Below, piece by piece: positions 28,136 through 40,588 of a stretch of DNA of 64,000 nt (the stretch's first letter is position 1; every line of letters starts with the position of its first letter). A program made the position numbers and the translations under genes. The DNA comes from Ricinus communis (lineage: Eukaryota; Streptophyta; Magnoliopsida; Malpighiales; Euphorbiaceae). The stretch spans positions 8,741,001-8,805,000 of the forward strand of contig NC_063263.1 in the NCBI RefSeq assembly GCF_019578655.1, read 5' to 3'. Below the pieces are notes generated by a model that saw only the letters and a program-made list of their open reading frames with translations, made no database searches and had not been told where the DNA came from.

Positions 28136-31100
28136 ATGGCAATGTCCTGCAAGGATGGTAAGCAACCCGCAAACTTGGACAATGGAAAATATGTCCGTTA
28201 CACACCTGAGCAGGTCGAAGCCCTTGAGAGGCTCTATCATGAGTGCCCTAAACCCAGCTCTATTCGCCGTCAACAGTTCATCAGGGAGTGCCCAATTCTC
28301 TCTAACATTGAACCAAAACAAATTAAAGTTTGGTTCCAAAATAGAAGGTAAATACTTTTAGTTTCTCAAAAAATGGAATATCATTTTCGTTTTGTTTATT
28401 AGGCTTAGGCTGTTCCTTCAATTAAATAGTTTAAAAACTGTTTCAGAGAAATCATATAACTCAAGACTTTGGATTTGACACTTTGTTAATTACTACTTAC
28501 ATTTGTTTTTGGTTTGTGTGAAAACTTAATTCCTAGAGGAATATAAATTAGAAAGATAAGATTCTTTCAATACTTGGTCTTTCTTGAGCAGTGTGATCTT
28601 TCCAATCATTTTCTCATTACAATCTCTTGCAAATTAGTTAATATAATGTGTTTTGTTTCATATGATTTTTCAGATGTAGAGAGAAGCAGAGGAAAGAGGC
28701 ATCACGCCTCCAAGCGGTGAACAGGAAGCTGACTGCAATGAATAAGCTTCTCATGGAGGAAAATGATAGGTTGCAGAAGCAAGTGTCACAGCTGGTGTAT
28801 GAAAATGGCTACTTTCGCCAACATACACAGAATGTAAGAATTAAGTCTTTATTTTTACATCTGCTAACTGGTTGTGGGAAATTTTGTTGTTTAAAGAAAA
28901 ATAAAACATAAAGCAACTTTGCAAAGATTGCTTATTTCTCCTCATTCCTACTGAGACTCAAGTACTTAATTTCTCTTCTTTCTTAATTTTGTCAGGAATC
29001 AAGAGGTTGTACATGCATTCTTTTTTTTAATATATTAAATTATTGTTAAAGTATATGAATTGAGATAGAGTGGTTGTTTTCTCTTATAGACAACGCTTGC
29101 AACCAAAGATACAAGTTGTGATTCAGTAGTAACAAGCGGTCAACACCACTTGACACCTCAGCATCAACCAAGGGATGCGAGTCCTGCAGGGTTAGTGGGG
29201 ATACGGTTGTTGGGTCCTTTTCTGTTATCGAGCTTTGTGACCACTTTGGTGTGTGTGTAAGGAATATTGAATTTCATGCTTTGTATTTTTTTCCAGACTT
29301 TTGTCCATTGCAGAAGAGACTTTAACAGAGTTTCTTTCAAAGGCCACTGGAACTGCTGTGGAGTGGGTCCAAATGCCTGGAATGAAGGTACCTTTTATAC
29401 TTTTCTTTTTCTTTTAGAAATATTTTATTAATAAACAAATCTTGTCCTTCAAAAAAAGTTTCAAACTTTTGTACTCCCATTTCTTCTTTTAAATTAATGT
29501 TAACATAACTTTATCCAAGGGAGAAACTAATGAAATACAAAAGGCTGAACTGAACTTATTATCTTGAATGCTAATAGTATAGGAATTGATGCTTTTAGAC
29601 TCCTGAACACCACAACGTTTATTTTGAGTTATTGTCCTTTTAATATGAAGTTTTGAATATGCTGGCACAATTAAATAATTTGTCCTTGTTCTTAACTTTG
29701 TAAATTTTGAATACACTACCGTAGTTTAATTGAAAGCATCTTTTTTACTAATTTATTTTCTCATTACGAAGCATATTTTGTTTCGTGCAGCCTGGTCCGG
29801 ATTCCATTGGAATCATTGCTATTTCTCATGGTTGCACTGGCGTGGCAGCACGAGCCTGCGGCCTAGTGGGTCTAGAACCTACAAGAGTAAGTGCAATTTG
29901 TTTGTTTCCTTCTCTATCATTCTCCTAGTTTCAGGCTTTGAGCTAATAACCTTATAATATGATCTTTTCAGGTCGCAGAAATTCTCAAGGATCGGCCATC
30001 ATGGTTCCGTGATTGCCGAGCTGTGGATGTGCTGAATGTGCTGCCTACTGCCAACGGTGGAACCATTGAGCTGCTATACATGCAGGTAAGTGCACATTTT
30101 ATACTGCTGTCTGTTTGAGATTCTGTGATGGAATTGTTTAATACTATTTTTTTTTATATTGTAGCTCTATGCTCCAACCACATTGGCACCTGCTCGTGAC
30201 TTTTGGTTGCTGCGCTACACTTCTGTTTTAGAAGATGGCAGCCTTGTGGTATGTTCCCCAATTGTTTGAATATGTAATTATTCACTTTTACCATTTATAT
30301 AAATAATGTTTTGTCCATTTTTTGCTCTGATGCATAATTTAGATCTGTGAAAGATCACTTAAAAATACTCAAAATGGCCCGAGCATGCCACCAGTACAGC
30401 ATTTTGTCAGAGCGGAAATGCTACCAAGCGGGTACCTGATAAGACCTTGTGAAGGGGGCGGTTCAATTATACACATAGTTGATCATATGGATTTAGAGGT
30501 TGGCTGTCATTTGCATCCTTCTTATTTCACTTTGTTTGCTGTGAAATTTGAAGTTTGTAATTGACCAGAATAAATATTAATTTGAGTATTCATTTTGTAA
30601 ACTAGCCATGGAGTGTGCCTGAGGTTTTGCGGCCACTGTATGAATCATCAACAGTACTTGCTCAAAAAACAACGATGGCGGTAAGATTACCAGTCCATTT
30701 GTTTTCATCATTTTGACAACGCAAATTCATTGTATCCTGAGATCTGAAACAATCGGAGGGGCCTATATGCTTTATAGCTGCTGTAAATTATCAAGCATTA
30801 CATAATCTAATTTGTAATGATGTCTTTTGCATCTTCATATAGGCTCTGCGCCAGCTAAGGCAGATAGCACAAGAGGCTTCTCAGTCTAACGTAACAAACT
30901 GGGGCAGACGACCTGCAGCCTTGCGAGCATTGAGCCAGAGGTTAAGCAGGTTGTATCTCCTGCTATTTTAGTCTCTAATTCAGTCTGATAATTGTTACCT
31001 TTCATTGAAAAGAATATCTTATTACGTGCTTATGGCAGGGGTTTTAATGAGGCTCTTAATGGGTTTACTGATGAGGGGTGGTCAATGATGGGAAACGATG

Positions 31101-34100
31101 GCATGGATGATGTGACTATCCTTGTAAATTCATCTCCGGAGAAGTTAATGGGTTTAAATCTCTCCTTTAGTAATGGATTTCCAGCTGTCAGCAATGCAGT
31201 ATTATGTGCCAAGGCATCAATGCTTTTACAGGTTAGGATGCCAAAATTTCATTACAAGGCTATTTAGCATTAAATACGGTGGAAGACTTGGTGTCTTAAT
31301 TTGAAACTATGCCTGATGGAATCATACTTGCAAATATTGTTGCTGTTTACCTCACAGTAGACAACATTTTATAATTTTTCTCTCTTGTGCCTTGGGCTTT
31401 TCCTACTTCAGAATGTTCCTCCTGCAATACTTCTTAGATTTTTGCGGGAGCATAGGTCGGAATGGGCAGACAACAATATTGATGCGTACTCAGCTGCTGC
31501 TATTAAAGTTGGCCCTTGTACCTTACCTGGGACTCGAATTGGTAGTTTTGGAGGCCAAGTCATACTTCCACTGGCTCATACTATTGAACATGAAGAGGTA
31601 AGTGTGTTAATAATATTCTGTAGCTTTATTGTGTCATGTAATTAAGCATGCTGTTTCCTTTATTCTTTTTCTTTTCTTTCTTTCTTTTTCTTTTTCTGTT
31701 TGTTTGATAAAATTCTGTGTTTATTAGTTCTTGGAGGTCATTAAATTGGAAGGTGCTGGCCATTCTCCCGAGGATCCAATAATGCCTAGAGACATGTTTC
31801 TCTTGCAAGTAAGTATTGTTATACACTGTTTCCTTTAGTAGTGCTGCTTGCAGCTTGAAATCCTTTCTGGGCTTGACATGTTGTCGGCAACCATACCCTT
31901 GTAGCCTTTTTTTTTTTCCTCATGGGGTTGGGGGTGGGGGTGAAGTTAGGTTGGCAATTTTGGCTTTAGCAGGCTAGGTTGTAGAATGGCATGAGCAGCA
32001 TTTTTGATCTCTCTTGCAAGATAAATAAGAGGTCAAGATGGTAGATGGGACGCTATGGGTAAACTTTTAGATGCTTTGGAAAATGGTACATTACTGTGTA
32101 TCCTTGATTAATTTAGATTAGCTAATTTTTCTGGTGAATATCATGCATTATGAATGTGAAATTAAGTTGTTTTGGCTGGGTAATTACTCCTTGCTTATCA
32201 TTATATTTTGCCTAGCATGTCATCTGTTGCTTTTTATATATCATTTTTGTTCTTGCTTCTATAGCTCAGTTTTCCTGTTGCTACTGTTTTGACAGCTCTG
32301 TAGTGGGATGGATGAGAATGCTGTTGGGACCTGTGCCGAGCTTATATTTGCTCCCATTGATGCATCCTTTGCTGATGATGCACCACTTCTACCTTCTGGT
32401 TTTCGCATTATTCCCCTTGATTCTGCAAAGGTTAGATAAATTTGTTAAATCATGTTCTTTTCTGTAAATTTCTCTTTATTCTTTGCTGATGCATTATAAA
32501 CTGTTGCAGGAAGCATCCAGTCCAAATCGCACGCTAGATCTTGCATCTGCTCTTGAAATTGGACCTGCTGGAAACAAGTCATCCACCGATTACTCTTCCA
32601 ATTCTGGATGTATGAGATCTGTGATGACCATTGCATTTGAATTTGCATTTGAGAGCCATATGCAAGAACATGTAGCATCAATGGCTCGGCAATATGTTCG
32701 GAGTATTATATCATCTGTTCAGAGAGTTGCATTAGCACTCTCTCCTTCTCATTCGGGGTCACATGCTGGACTTCGGACACCTCTTGGTACTCCTGAAGCA
32801 CAGACCCTTGCTCGTTGGATCTGCCAGAGCTATAGGTGTGTTTGGTTGCACTTCCCGTAAAGTTATGTGTACCATAAATAATATTATTATACAATTTTCT
32901 CTTAAGAATCTAAGATGATGGGATAATTCTGTTTAAGAATTCAATTAATTTTCCTTCAGTCTATTCGGGCGGTTACATGTCAAATAGAAAAAAATGGACA
33001 TGTAAGATGAAGTGAAATTAAGTAATAAAACAATTGTGATTGTATCTCAGATGCAATTTATTAATGCAATTGTGGTACAGAAGAAAATGAGACTTTGACC
33101 TTATTGCCCCTCTGATATCTATTGTGAGACATTAATATGAGGTCCCCGCTAATTAGTAGTTCGGAGTATTGGCCTAAGTGTTGCATTGAATGAAGATTGC
33201 TTGTTTTAATTGATGGCATGGTCATTACTTTGCAGGTGCTACTTGGGTGTTGAACTACTCAAATCTAGCAGTGAAGGAGGTGAATCTATCCTGAAAACCC
33301 TCTGGCATCACTCTGATGCTATCATGTGCTGCTCTCTGAAGGTGTGCATATGACTATTAAATGTTGTACTTTTTTTCCTCTGACAACATGACTCCCTGAA
33401 TTGGGAATCTTTACTGTTTGATATTACCCTGTTTTGAATATTTCTTAATATCTGTCAGAATGGAGATATATAGCTCTTAAGATAACATTGAGGAAATTTT
33501 TTGTCTGCATCTTCTAGTAGCATTGTTCTCTGTGCCACAGACCTTTGCGGTTAATTTGTGATATAACTCCCTGCCTTCGTATATGATGAGTGTATTGAAA
33601 CCAGTGGAAGATTATTATTTGTCATCATCAGCTCTAAAACCTATAATTTATAATTTTCTTGTTGATTAGTGCAAGTTGTATAAATATTATTAGCTTTTCT
33701 TTATTTAGTTGTTTTTACATTTATGTAGTTAGAAGTGAATTGTAAATTCATGTAGTTCTTCTAAATTATTTCCCAAATCGAAATTCTCTGATCTAAAAAT
33801 ATACTTCTGCAGGCATTGCCAGTCTTCACTTTTGCAAACCAAGCAGGGCTTGACATGTTAGAGACAACTTTGGTTGCATTGCAAGACATTACTCTGGAAA
33901 AGATATTTGATGATCATGGACGGAAGACTCTCTGCTCTGAGTTCCCACAAATAATGCAACAGGTTTGCACAAATAAAGAAAAAAAATTCCTATAGACAAA
34001 GTATTTATGCTCAGGAATAGAAGCAGTATCTCCTTCTTAATGTGATGACAAAATACTGGAATAAATAACTGCTAAATATAACAGGTTTTATATGCTTCTG

Positions 34101-34280
34101 TCTAATGTGTATTTCTTTTTGTTTTCCTGTTAGGGTTTTGCTTGTCTTCAGGGTGGTATCTGTTTGTCAAGCATGGGCAGACCAGTGTCTTACGAAAGAG
34201 CAGTGGCATGGAAGGTGTTAAATGAAGAAGAAAATGCACACTGCATCTGCTTTATGTTTATAAACTGGTCTTTTGTGTGA
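28136..34280 (+). CDS. HB8: Class III HD-Zip transcription factor, ATHB-8 type
   Basis: Eighteen exons join in frame to 839 aa, the usual HD-Zip III length: 28136-28347, 28674-28833, 29090-29190, 29297-29387, 29791-29886, 29972-30085, 30165-30248, 30343-30498, 30606-30680, 30843-30949, 31039-31231, 31412-31597, 31728-31808, 32296-32430, 32510-32835, 33236-33341, 33813-33962, 34134-34280. All introns are GT-AG. Domains in order: homeodomain (about 16-76, with KVWFQNRRCREKQRKE), leucine zipper (about 77-120), START lipid-binding-like domain (about 155-365), HD-SAD region, and C-terminal MEKHLA domain (about 690-838) ending INWSFV. The pieces SGQHHLTPQHQPRDASPAG and CYLGVELLK fit ATHB-8 better than ATHB-15, PHB/PHV or REV. 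In Arabidopsis, ATHB-8 is a nuclear, auxin-induced regulator of procambium and xylem, restricted by miR165/166. The paralogue call is from remembered sequence; a tree would settle ATHB-8 against ATHB-15. Confidence 0.95.
29377..29800 (+). promoter_or_regulatory. miR165/166 target site, split by an intron
   Basis: The spliced mRNA reads CTGGAATGAAG (29377-29387, end of exon 4) joined to CCTGGTCCGG (29791-29800, start of exon 5). This 21-nt site pairs with miR166 except for two mismatches at the miRNA 3' end and a G:U at its 5' base. It encodes the PGMKPGP stretch at the start of the START domain, the position conserved in all HD-Zip III genes. Because the intron interrupts it, only spliced RNA can be targeted. 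Confidence 0.93.
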
Positions 34281-34753
34281 GATATTAGGCCAGAATGCAA
34301 GTGGAAGGTTAAAAGAGAAACGTAACTCTAGAAGTATGCTATTTTGTTGGCTTGTTTATCTATTATCTATGACGAACTTCGAATACTTGGTAGAACCTAT
34401 AAGGTGTTCGTTTGTCATGTGCCCTGAACTTCGTTTTGAGTGTGGGAATTATTCTCCTAGAAATTACTTGGGATCATTGTATTTGACACTATAATTTCTA
34501 GGACTGCAAATTCACTTTGCTTTTAGCTGATTTTGTTATTCGACTGTAGAAATGTGTCCATAGCGAGAATGAGCTGACAGGGCGGTGGTTTGCAATTTGC
34601 AGAACTATTGCCTGTTTTTCTTAAAACTTAAGTTAATTTGGGTTCTGGACTGTAGAATTTATGGAGGAACATGTTTTAGGGTGGGAAAGGTAGTGATCAA
34701 TCTCCTCAATAAATTTAAGCCGATGCATTCATTTTCACTATCAAGTGTTGAAA

Positions 34754-34785
34754 GATTTGATGGTTGGTGGTTTAACCATCAAATC
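34754..34785. repeat. Perfect 12-bp stem hairpin
   Basis: GATTTGATGGTT (34754-34765) and AACCATCAAATC (34774-34785) are exact reverse complements separated by an 8-base loop. It lies about 475 bases after the HB8 stop codon, so it could sit in the 3' untranslated region or in a small element. Its role is unknown. Confidence 0.8.
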
Positions 34786-34795
34786 CTGTGCTGGA

Positions 34796-34811
34796 GGTGA
34801 TAATTATCACC
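34796..34811. repeat. 16-bp perfect palindrome
   Basis: GGTGATAATTATCACC is an exact palindrome, ten bases after the preceding hairpin. Around the two structures the words TGATGGTTGGTG and CACCAAACCATTGA form a weaker outer inverted pair, suggesting one composite structure. No function is known. Confidence 0.8.
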
Positions 34812-35999
34812 AAACCATTGACATTTATTAGCTTATTAAAATCTATAGCAGTAAGGTTCTACTGTTTCAACAATATCAGTTGAAAGAAATCATGCGATAC
34901 GAGAATTCCTGTATCACCTGGTAAGAATGGGCTGTTCTTGAATAAGGGTACAAAAGTGTTATTATTGCTGAAGGTCAATCATTTTGTGGCTAAGGTTATA
35001 AGTTAATTCTGTAGCGTTTTATTCATGTTCTAGTCGTGGTCTGTTGCGCCCCTGTCGCTGATAATTGTCGTACCTATTCAATATTATGAATATGCTAAGG
35101 GCACTCTTCTCTGCTTAAAACCAACAAGATCGCCATTTCTTGGTTGATTGACAAACGAGGACAACAAGGATCTTAAAATGTAGGTCGTCGCCAGAATAAT
35201 AACATTAAGTATTCAAGAAATTCCTTGTTTACTTGGCCACATATATTTGTTACGCAAATTAGTTCAACTAGTGGATTAGAAAATTATTAAATAGTAGAAG
35301 TATTAGTCTATTAATTTCATGAAAATTATAAAATTAAAAATTAATAAACTACTATGTAACATAAAAAAAAAAAAACTATAACAATACAAACCAAATATTT
35401 AATTTTCAATCCAACAAGCGATCGACATAAAAATATTTGTGCTTTAAAGTAACTATATAATAACTATAATTGCTTTTAATAGAAAATATCATTTTCATTT
35501 AACCTCTTTCTTATAATATCATTAATATGATAATAATAATAATAATAATAATAATAATTTCAATAACCATTACATGTCTATTATTATCTTCCAAATACAT
35601 ACAAGCAATAATCTTTTTTTTTTTTTTTGTGTTTCAAGTGGATATGAGATTTGAGTTCAAATAACCAACATAATCCAATAAAATTTAAAATTCCAAGCAC
35701 ATCCGTATAGAGAGAAGAAGGAAAAAAAAAGGTAAATACAAAATTTGTTTCGATGTGTGCACTCAGTTAGTATCAGGCCTAACCTATCAGAACCATTACA
35801 ATTTCTGCTCTCTAGCAATAAACCATTGGAGCTTCACATGGAGCTACATTACTTATGGAAAATATTTATAAAAAATACGAACAGCGTTGCACTTTAAGAA
35901 TATATATTCTTTTAAAAAAATATAGAGCAAGATATTAAAAAAATGAAAATATACTTTCTTCCTTTCAATAAAATGTCATACATTGATAATAAATGCATT

Positions 36000-36625
36000 A
36001 AAAAGAATTATCCATCAAAGTAAATGCATAAGAATTTGCTTTCTTCCTCTCGAGCTTGCTGGTTTTCTATGGGAGTTTGTCGTCAAACGGTTATGGGTCG
36101 GAATGAATGGAAGCTGCTGGAGGTGCAATGGAGCTTTGAAGGAAGTCAATTCTTATCAGATCGATAGTCTTATGCTCTCTATTACTCCTTATTCAGAAGC
36201 AGGATGGTGGTTCGACTAGCGATGACGCATCGGTGTTCCTTTGCTGGTCTTTTACGCTTCTGGTGATTGTACGTTCATGTCTTAATCTTGCTTTTTTTGC
36301 TATTTAGATCTAAATCATGGATGTCCAATGGAGATTATATACAACAGAAGGTCATCGATTGCAATTACTGATCCTCCATGTCGGTTTTGATTCTCTGGTA
36401 AGAGATGGATGGTTTTGACGGTATGTGAACTGTTCAGGAACTGATTAGGATTTTTCAGTTAATATAGTCTATGGAGCGAATTTTTGGGGTGGAAGCCCAA
36501 CCCTTTTATTTGTATTTGGGCTTTTTGGCCCTAGTGATAGTAGTAGGAAGGTAGCCTTTTATTGTATTTAAGTCTCCTTTACAAGTCTTTTGAGTTTATT
36601 TAATTCAGTAGATAAAAAAAAAAAT
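36000..36625 (+). mobile_element. Possible LINE-like 3' end relic
   Basis: This block is richer in G and C than its flanks, has no intact frame and ends in eleven A residues at about 36615-36625. The 3' part contains GGGCTTTTTGGCCC and T-rich sequence, as seen in 3' tails of plant non-LTR retrotransposons. No reverse transcriptase motif and no target duplication were found, so it could equally be unrelated transcribed DNA. Confidence 0.25.
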
Positions 36626-37777
36626 TATGACCTTGGTATTTCTCCTTCAGAATAATATTTCATATAGCAAATAAGAAAGTACAAGAGGAACATCATTATC
36701 ATTCACCCTATTACTTACTAGTTGAATTGGTGTTCAATATTCAAGAGGAGACTTGGATGGATTTCTAACCCCAATTTCTTTTGCTTGCTTTTAGCCTTTG
36801 CCCCCTGCTGCTTCTGGACTGGAATCCTTGGCACAATGATGTCAATGAAGGAACCAAAAAAGGGTACAACATGAAATTATTGCATGGATATGCATGCAAT
36901 CTCTACTAAGCCTAAGCTTGAGTTCATTTTTGATAATTTTTGTGAAAAGATAAAGGTCAGACGGGCATCCAAAGCTTCGATGGTCTCTTTGTTATTTCAC
37001 AAGTATAAAGAACAAAGACAAATAAACGACAGGCTAATATATATATATATCCCAAGCAACATATTAATTTATTTAGTTCATAATTCATACATCTAGTTAC
37101 ATAAATTGAGTACATAGAAAATGGAAAGAGCAAAGGTGAGAACTTTTGCAGCTCTCTGCAACATCCAACTGCTGAAAGCCTTGATAATTATTACATTACA
37201 TAGACTGATGATCATCAGTTCGACGTTTGCTACATTTTGGCAAAGAAAATAACTGCTAGGCACATAACTTTGATAGTTAACAAACTGGAAGGAATAACAA
37301 GAGAGTAGAAAATTTTGAACCAATCCCACCACCAAAAGAGGGAGGAGGGGAAGAAAAACAATATCAACGTTGTTAATATTTCGGTTTTTTGATTTTTAGG
37401 GTCTTACTCAAAACTTATAGCCTAGAAATAATTCACTTTGATCATGTAATAAAATGGTCTAAAGAGTGAAAAGAAGAATCAACCAGGGGAAGAAATTAAA
37501 ATGTCCCTTAGTTGAAGTTGGGATAAAAAAGGAGGATTAGTTGAAGAGGGGATAAAGGATGATTGTATCTCAACCCCCAAAAGAGTACTTTTTAAGGTAA
37601 TTATAGAGGTAGATTCCATAAAAATGGGTCCTAGGAAAAAGATAGGCAATGTGGCCTGAATCGGGTACTAGCTAGATTTGTTCATTGCTAAACAAAATCC
37701 TAGGTGTAGCAGGATTTTGAAAACATTCAAAAGAAAATAATAGATAAGGGCATAGGTTAATTTTTGGCAGGTACCCA

Positions 37778-38341
37778 TCAATTTGGCATTGTGAAATTAA
37801 ACATATCCCTTGTAATAGCAGCAATACAACTTGAACTCCTGGCAATCCCTCCGTTCTTTTGAGCACCTTTAGGACTGAAAGACTTAGTCCTCCTTGTGTT
37901 TTTCTTCAACATCTCCCTCATTGCTTCAGCTTGGAACAACACTGGATAAGCCCTTCCAAACTTGTTAAACCTAGCACAAGCGCTCATATGCGCATTCAGT
38001 GCGTCCTCTATTTTCTTGCCTCCATCTTTCTCCATCTCTTCTTTCACTGCCTCAGCACACAACCCACAGATCCACTTCCCTAAAAACTTGTTCCGGATTC
38101 GATCAATGTATTCAGGCGTGCACTCTTCACACATGCCACAACACTCGCATTTTGCATCTTCAACCTCCGATATGGGTGGGAGTTTTATGTCAACTATTGC
38201 TTCTTTGCTCATTTCAAATGAGATATCAGATATTGTTCGTTGAAGATTCTCGTTCGACATTCTTGGTGGCTTGGAGCAGTTGTTAGTACTCTTAGTGTAA
38301 GGGCTAACAATTGCCTCTCCATGTGGTGGTGCCATTATCAT
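37778..38341 (-). CDS. DUF1677 family protein
   Basis: A single-exon frame of 187 aa from the first ATG (38341); a second in-frame ATG at 38335 (MAPPHGEAIV) has the better context and may be the true start. The centre holds the DUF1677 signature: CECCGMCEECTPEYI, then GKWICGLCAEAVKEEM, then NAHMSACARFNKFGRAYPVLFQAEAMREMLKK. The conserved cysteines are spaced CxCCx2Cx2C and Cx2C, so metal binding is likely but unproven. The C-terminal part is Ser- and Lys-rich with ARSSSCIAAITRDM. The family is plant-specific, with no established reaction or partner. It lies convergent to the HB8-type gene, about 3.5 kb downstream, with no visible functional link. Confidence 0.88.
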   Translation of the reverse strand: MIMAPPHGEAIVSPYTKSTNNCSKPPRMSNENLQRTISDISFEMSKEAIVDIKLPPISEVEDAKCECCGMCEECTPEYIDRIRNKFLGKWICGLCAEAVKEEMEKDGGKKIEDALNAHMSACARFNKFGRAYPVLFQAEAMREMLKKNTRRTKSFSPKGAQKNGGIARSSSCIAAITRDMFNFTMPN

Positions 38342-38525
38342 ACACACAAAAGGAGTTGATTTCCTGCAAGAAGTCCTCTAAACAAGAAGGAAGGAAAGAA
38401 AGAAAGAAAGAAAGAAACTGAATACAGGGATACTCGATCAATTAGGGTTTCAAGAGATAACTTGGGAAGATCTAAACTATTGGTAGCTAGAGAGTAAGAA
38501 GAAGTACCATATATATAATAGTTCA
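38342..38525 (-). promoter_or_regulatory. Leader and proximal promoter of the DUF1677 gene
   Basis: On the coding strand the leader is TC-rich and contains a (TTTC)n run (plus-strand AGAA repeats at about 38389-38416). A TATATATA string lies at about 38509-38517, some 170 bp before the start codon, and could be the TATA box. Assignment is by motif and position only. Confidence 0.4.
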
Positions 38526-38529
38526 CTTC

Positions 38530-40588
38530 TCTTTCTTGAGATACTTAATAGTAAAGCATGTATGGATCTCGGACACTCACCTGTTAATAATTAATGCAAG
38601 CGTGAACAATCGTGAACTTGCCAGATTTTTCAGTAAAGATTTGGAAAAAAAGAAAACTGATTCTTTTTTCAAGTTCGTGTTAACCGTGAACCACATATCT
38701 GAGAAACATCGATCATTTTCATCTCGTGTTAAAATTGAGGATATTTTTCATGCAACTGTTTCTTTTCCCCTTTTGGATACATATATCAGTGTGGATTTTC
38801 CTCCACCATTCCTTTCCGTAGTTGGTCTAAGAATATAACTTCTATTTCAGGTATTGGAGATGGCTCTGGTATTTAATGGGTTAATATTGAAGCTCTAATA
38901 TACTTAAATTTCTTTTTTCTAATTTCATTTATTTTTTGATATACATAGGTGACAAAACTCAACCTCAATAATTTTAAGATAACTGTATATCCAATGCTCA
39001 AATTCAAAACTTTAATTAAGTTAAAAGAAATCTTATTATTTCATCTACACACTTTTCAGTTGACTTCATTTTTTTTGCTTTGAAGTATTAGCATTTATTA
39101 TAATTTTAAATCTGTAACACATATTTTCTACAATTTAATAGTCAGGCTTTCTTATTTTACTAGTGATTAATGATAAAAAATGCTAAAACTTTTAATCAAA
39201 TATATTCTCACACTATATTAAAGAATTATTTCACTTATAAATTTAAATTATTAAATGAGACCCGAAAAATAATTCTATATTTCTAACTGTAAAAAAAAGA
39301 GAAAAACTAAAATTCACATCTAGCACATCAATAATGTTAAATTCAAATCAATACACTAAATTATTAGATGACACCTTAAAAATTCTTTAACAAAGTATAA
39401 ATTTCTTATACGTTAGAGTCAAATCATGGCACTTGATAGTGTTACAAATTTGTTTTTAGAAATAAGTGTTTAATTTTGATCATAGGTTGAACTGAATAAT
39501 TAGATTTCTCCATTGATCTTCTTGGACGTGTGCATATGTTCTAAATAAGCGTAAAATAAGTACTTTTAGTTGTCAATATATATATTAGAAGCTAGTTAAC
39601 AAAGTTAGGTATCTCAGAATCTTCTTTTGATTTCCCTTTCAGCAATTATTAGCTCCTTGGAAAGTAATTATACAAATTGAGAAGTATTCACATGTAAAGC
39701 TATGCTAACCATACACACTTTTTCTGATTAAGATGATAATGACATGAGGGAAAATGACTTTTACAAATTGTGCACAACCATAACATAGCTAGCTATCTTC
39801 ACGAGGATCTAAATCATGCCACTAACTCTGAGAGAGGGAAACAGGTAGTTGAAGTTAGGTATCACGGAAAGATTTAAACCATTTATTACAGAAACACTTT
39901 GTAAATTCACAGTAATTAATCTTAGAACCCAAAATAAAAAAGAAAAAGAAAAGAGAAAGAAAATGAGGGTTTAATCGTGTGGGTGGGTTAATATAATGGA
40001 TGGCTTCCAACTCATGTATTATTTTATAACCATGTATGTATATAACTTTACATGCTTATTTTTAATGTATATGATCAGGACATTGATATTTAAATTGGTT
40101 GGTATGGCTCTAGTGGCTTGATCCTTTGTAAGGTTCATAATGAATTAATATGACTGACATTGATATAAGATGTCTTAAGTTCTTCAAAGCAGGGCCAATA
40201 TCAAATTACAGCTAGATTCTGAATGTATCTTTCTCTCCCACTCCTTGTCTACAATTAAATAAGAGAAAAAAAATTAAACAAAAAAATGCTATAATTAGTA
40301 GATTCATCTTGATCAAGACATTCATCTTCATCAAGTTGAAGCTTTATTGTTCTATTTTATATTGGCAACATTTTTTGTAATCTTACAGGGAAATACACTA
40401 TAAGTATTAATACACACTTCTTTTTGCCTACTTTGAAAGAAGTGCCATTATTCATATTGATTCGATCATATAACATCAAAAATCTATTAGGTCATTAGGC
40501 GTCTGCATATCAGAGACCAAGTGTATGATTTGCCACTTTCAATTCAATATCAAGTATATATGTTAGTTCACTATAGCCTGCGACATTG
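38530..40588. other. Intergenic DNA, no supported gene
   Basis: AT-rich sequence between two minus-strand genes. A 100-codon frame at 38536-38838 shows no domain and no homology I recognise. It includes the promoter side of the DUF1677 gene and the 3' side of the membrane-protein gene. No repeat or RNA gene was delimited. Confidence 0.6.

Larger units (their letters stand above)
34281..37777. other. HB8 3' region and intergenic DNA
   Basis: The first few hundred bases are probably the HB8 3' untranslated region, with no obvious single poly(A) signal. Two perfect inverted repeats lie at 34754-34811. An (ATA)n tract is at about 35527-35559. A less AT-rich stretch from about 36000 to 36625 ends in an A-run and may be a retroelement 3' end. 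No protein gene is supported here. Confidence 0.6.

Noticed and set aside
28016..28339. 107-codon minus-strand frame opposite HB8 exon 1
   Set aside because: It is the antisense shadow of the conserved homeodomain exon, whose sense frame is certain.
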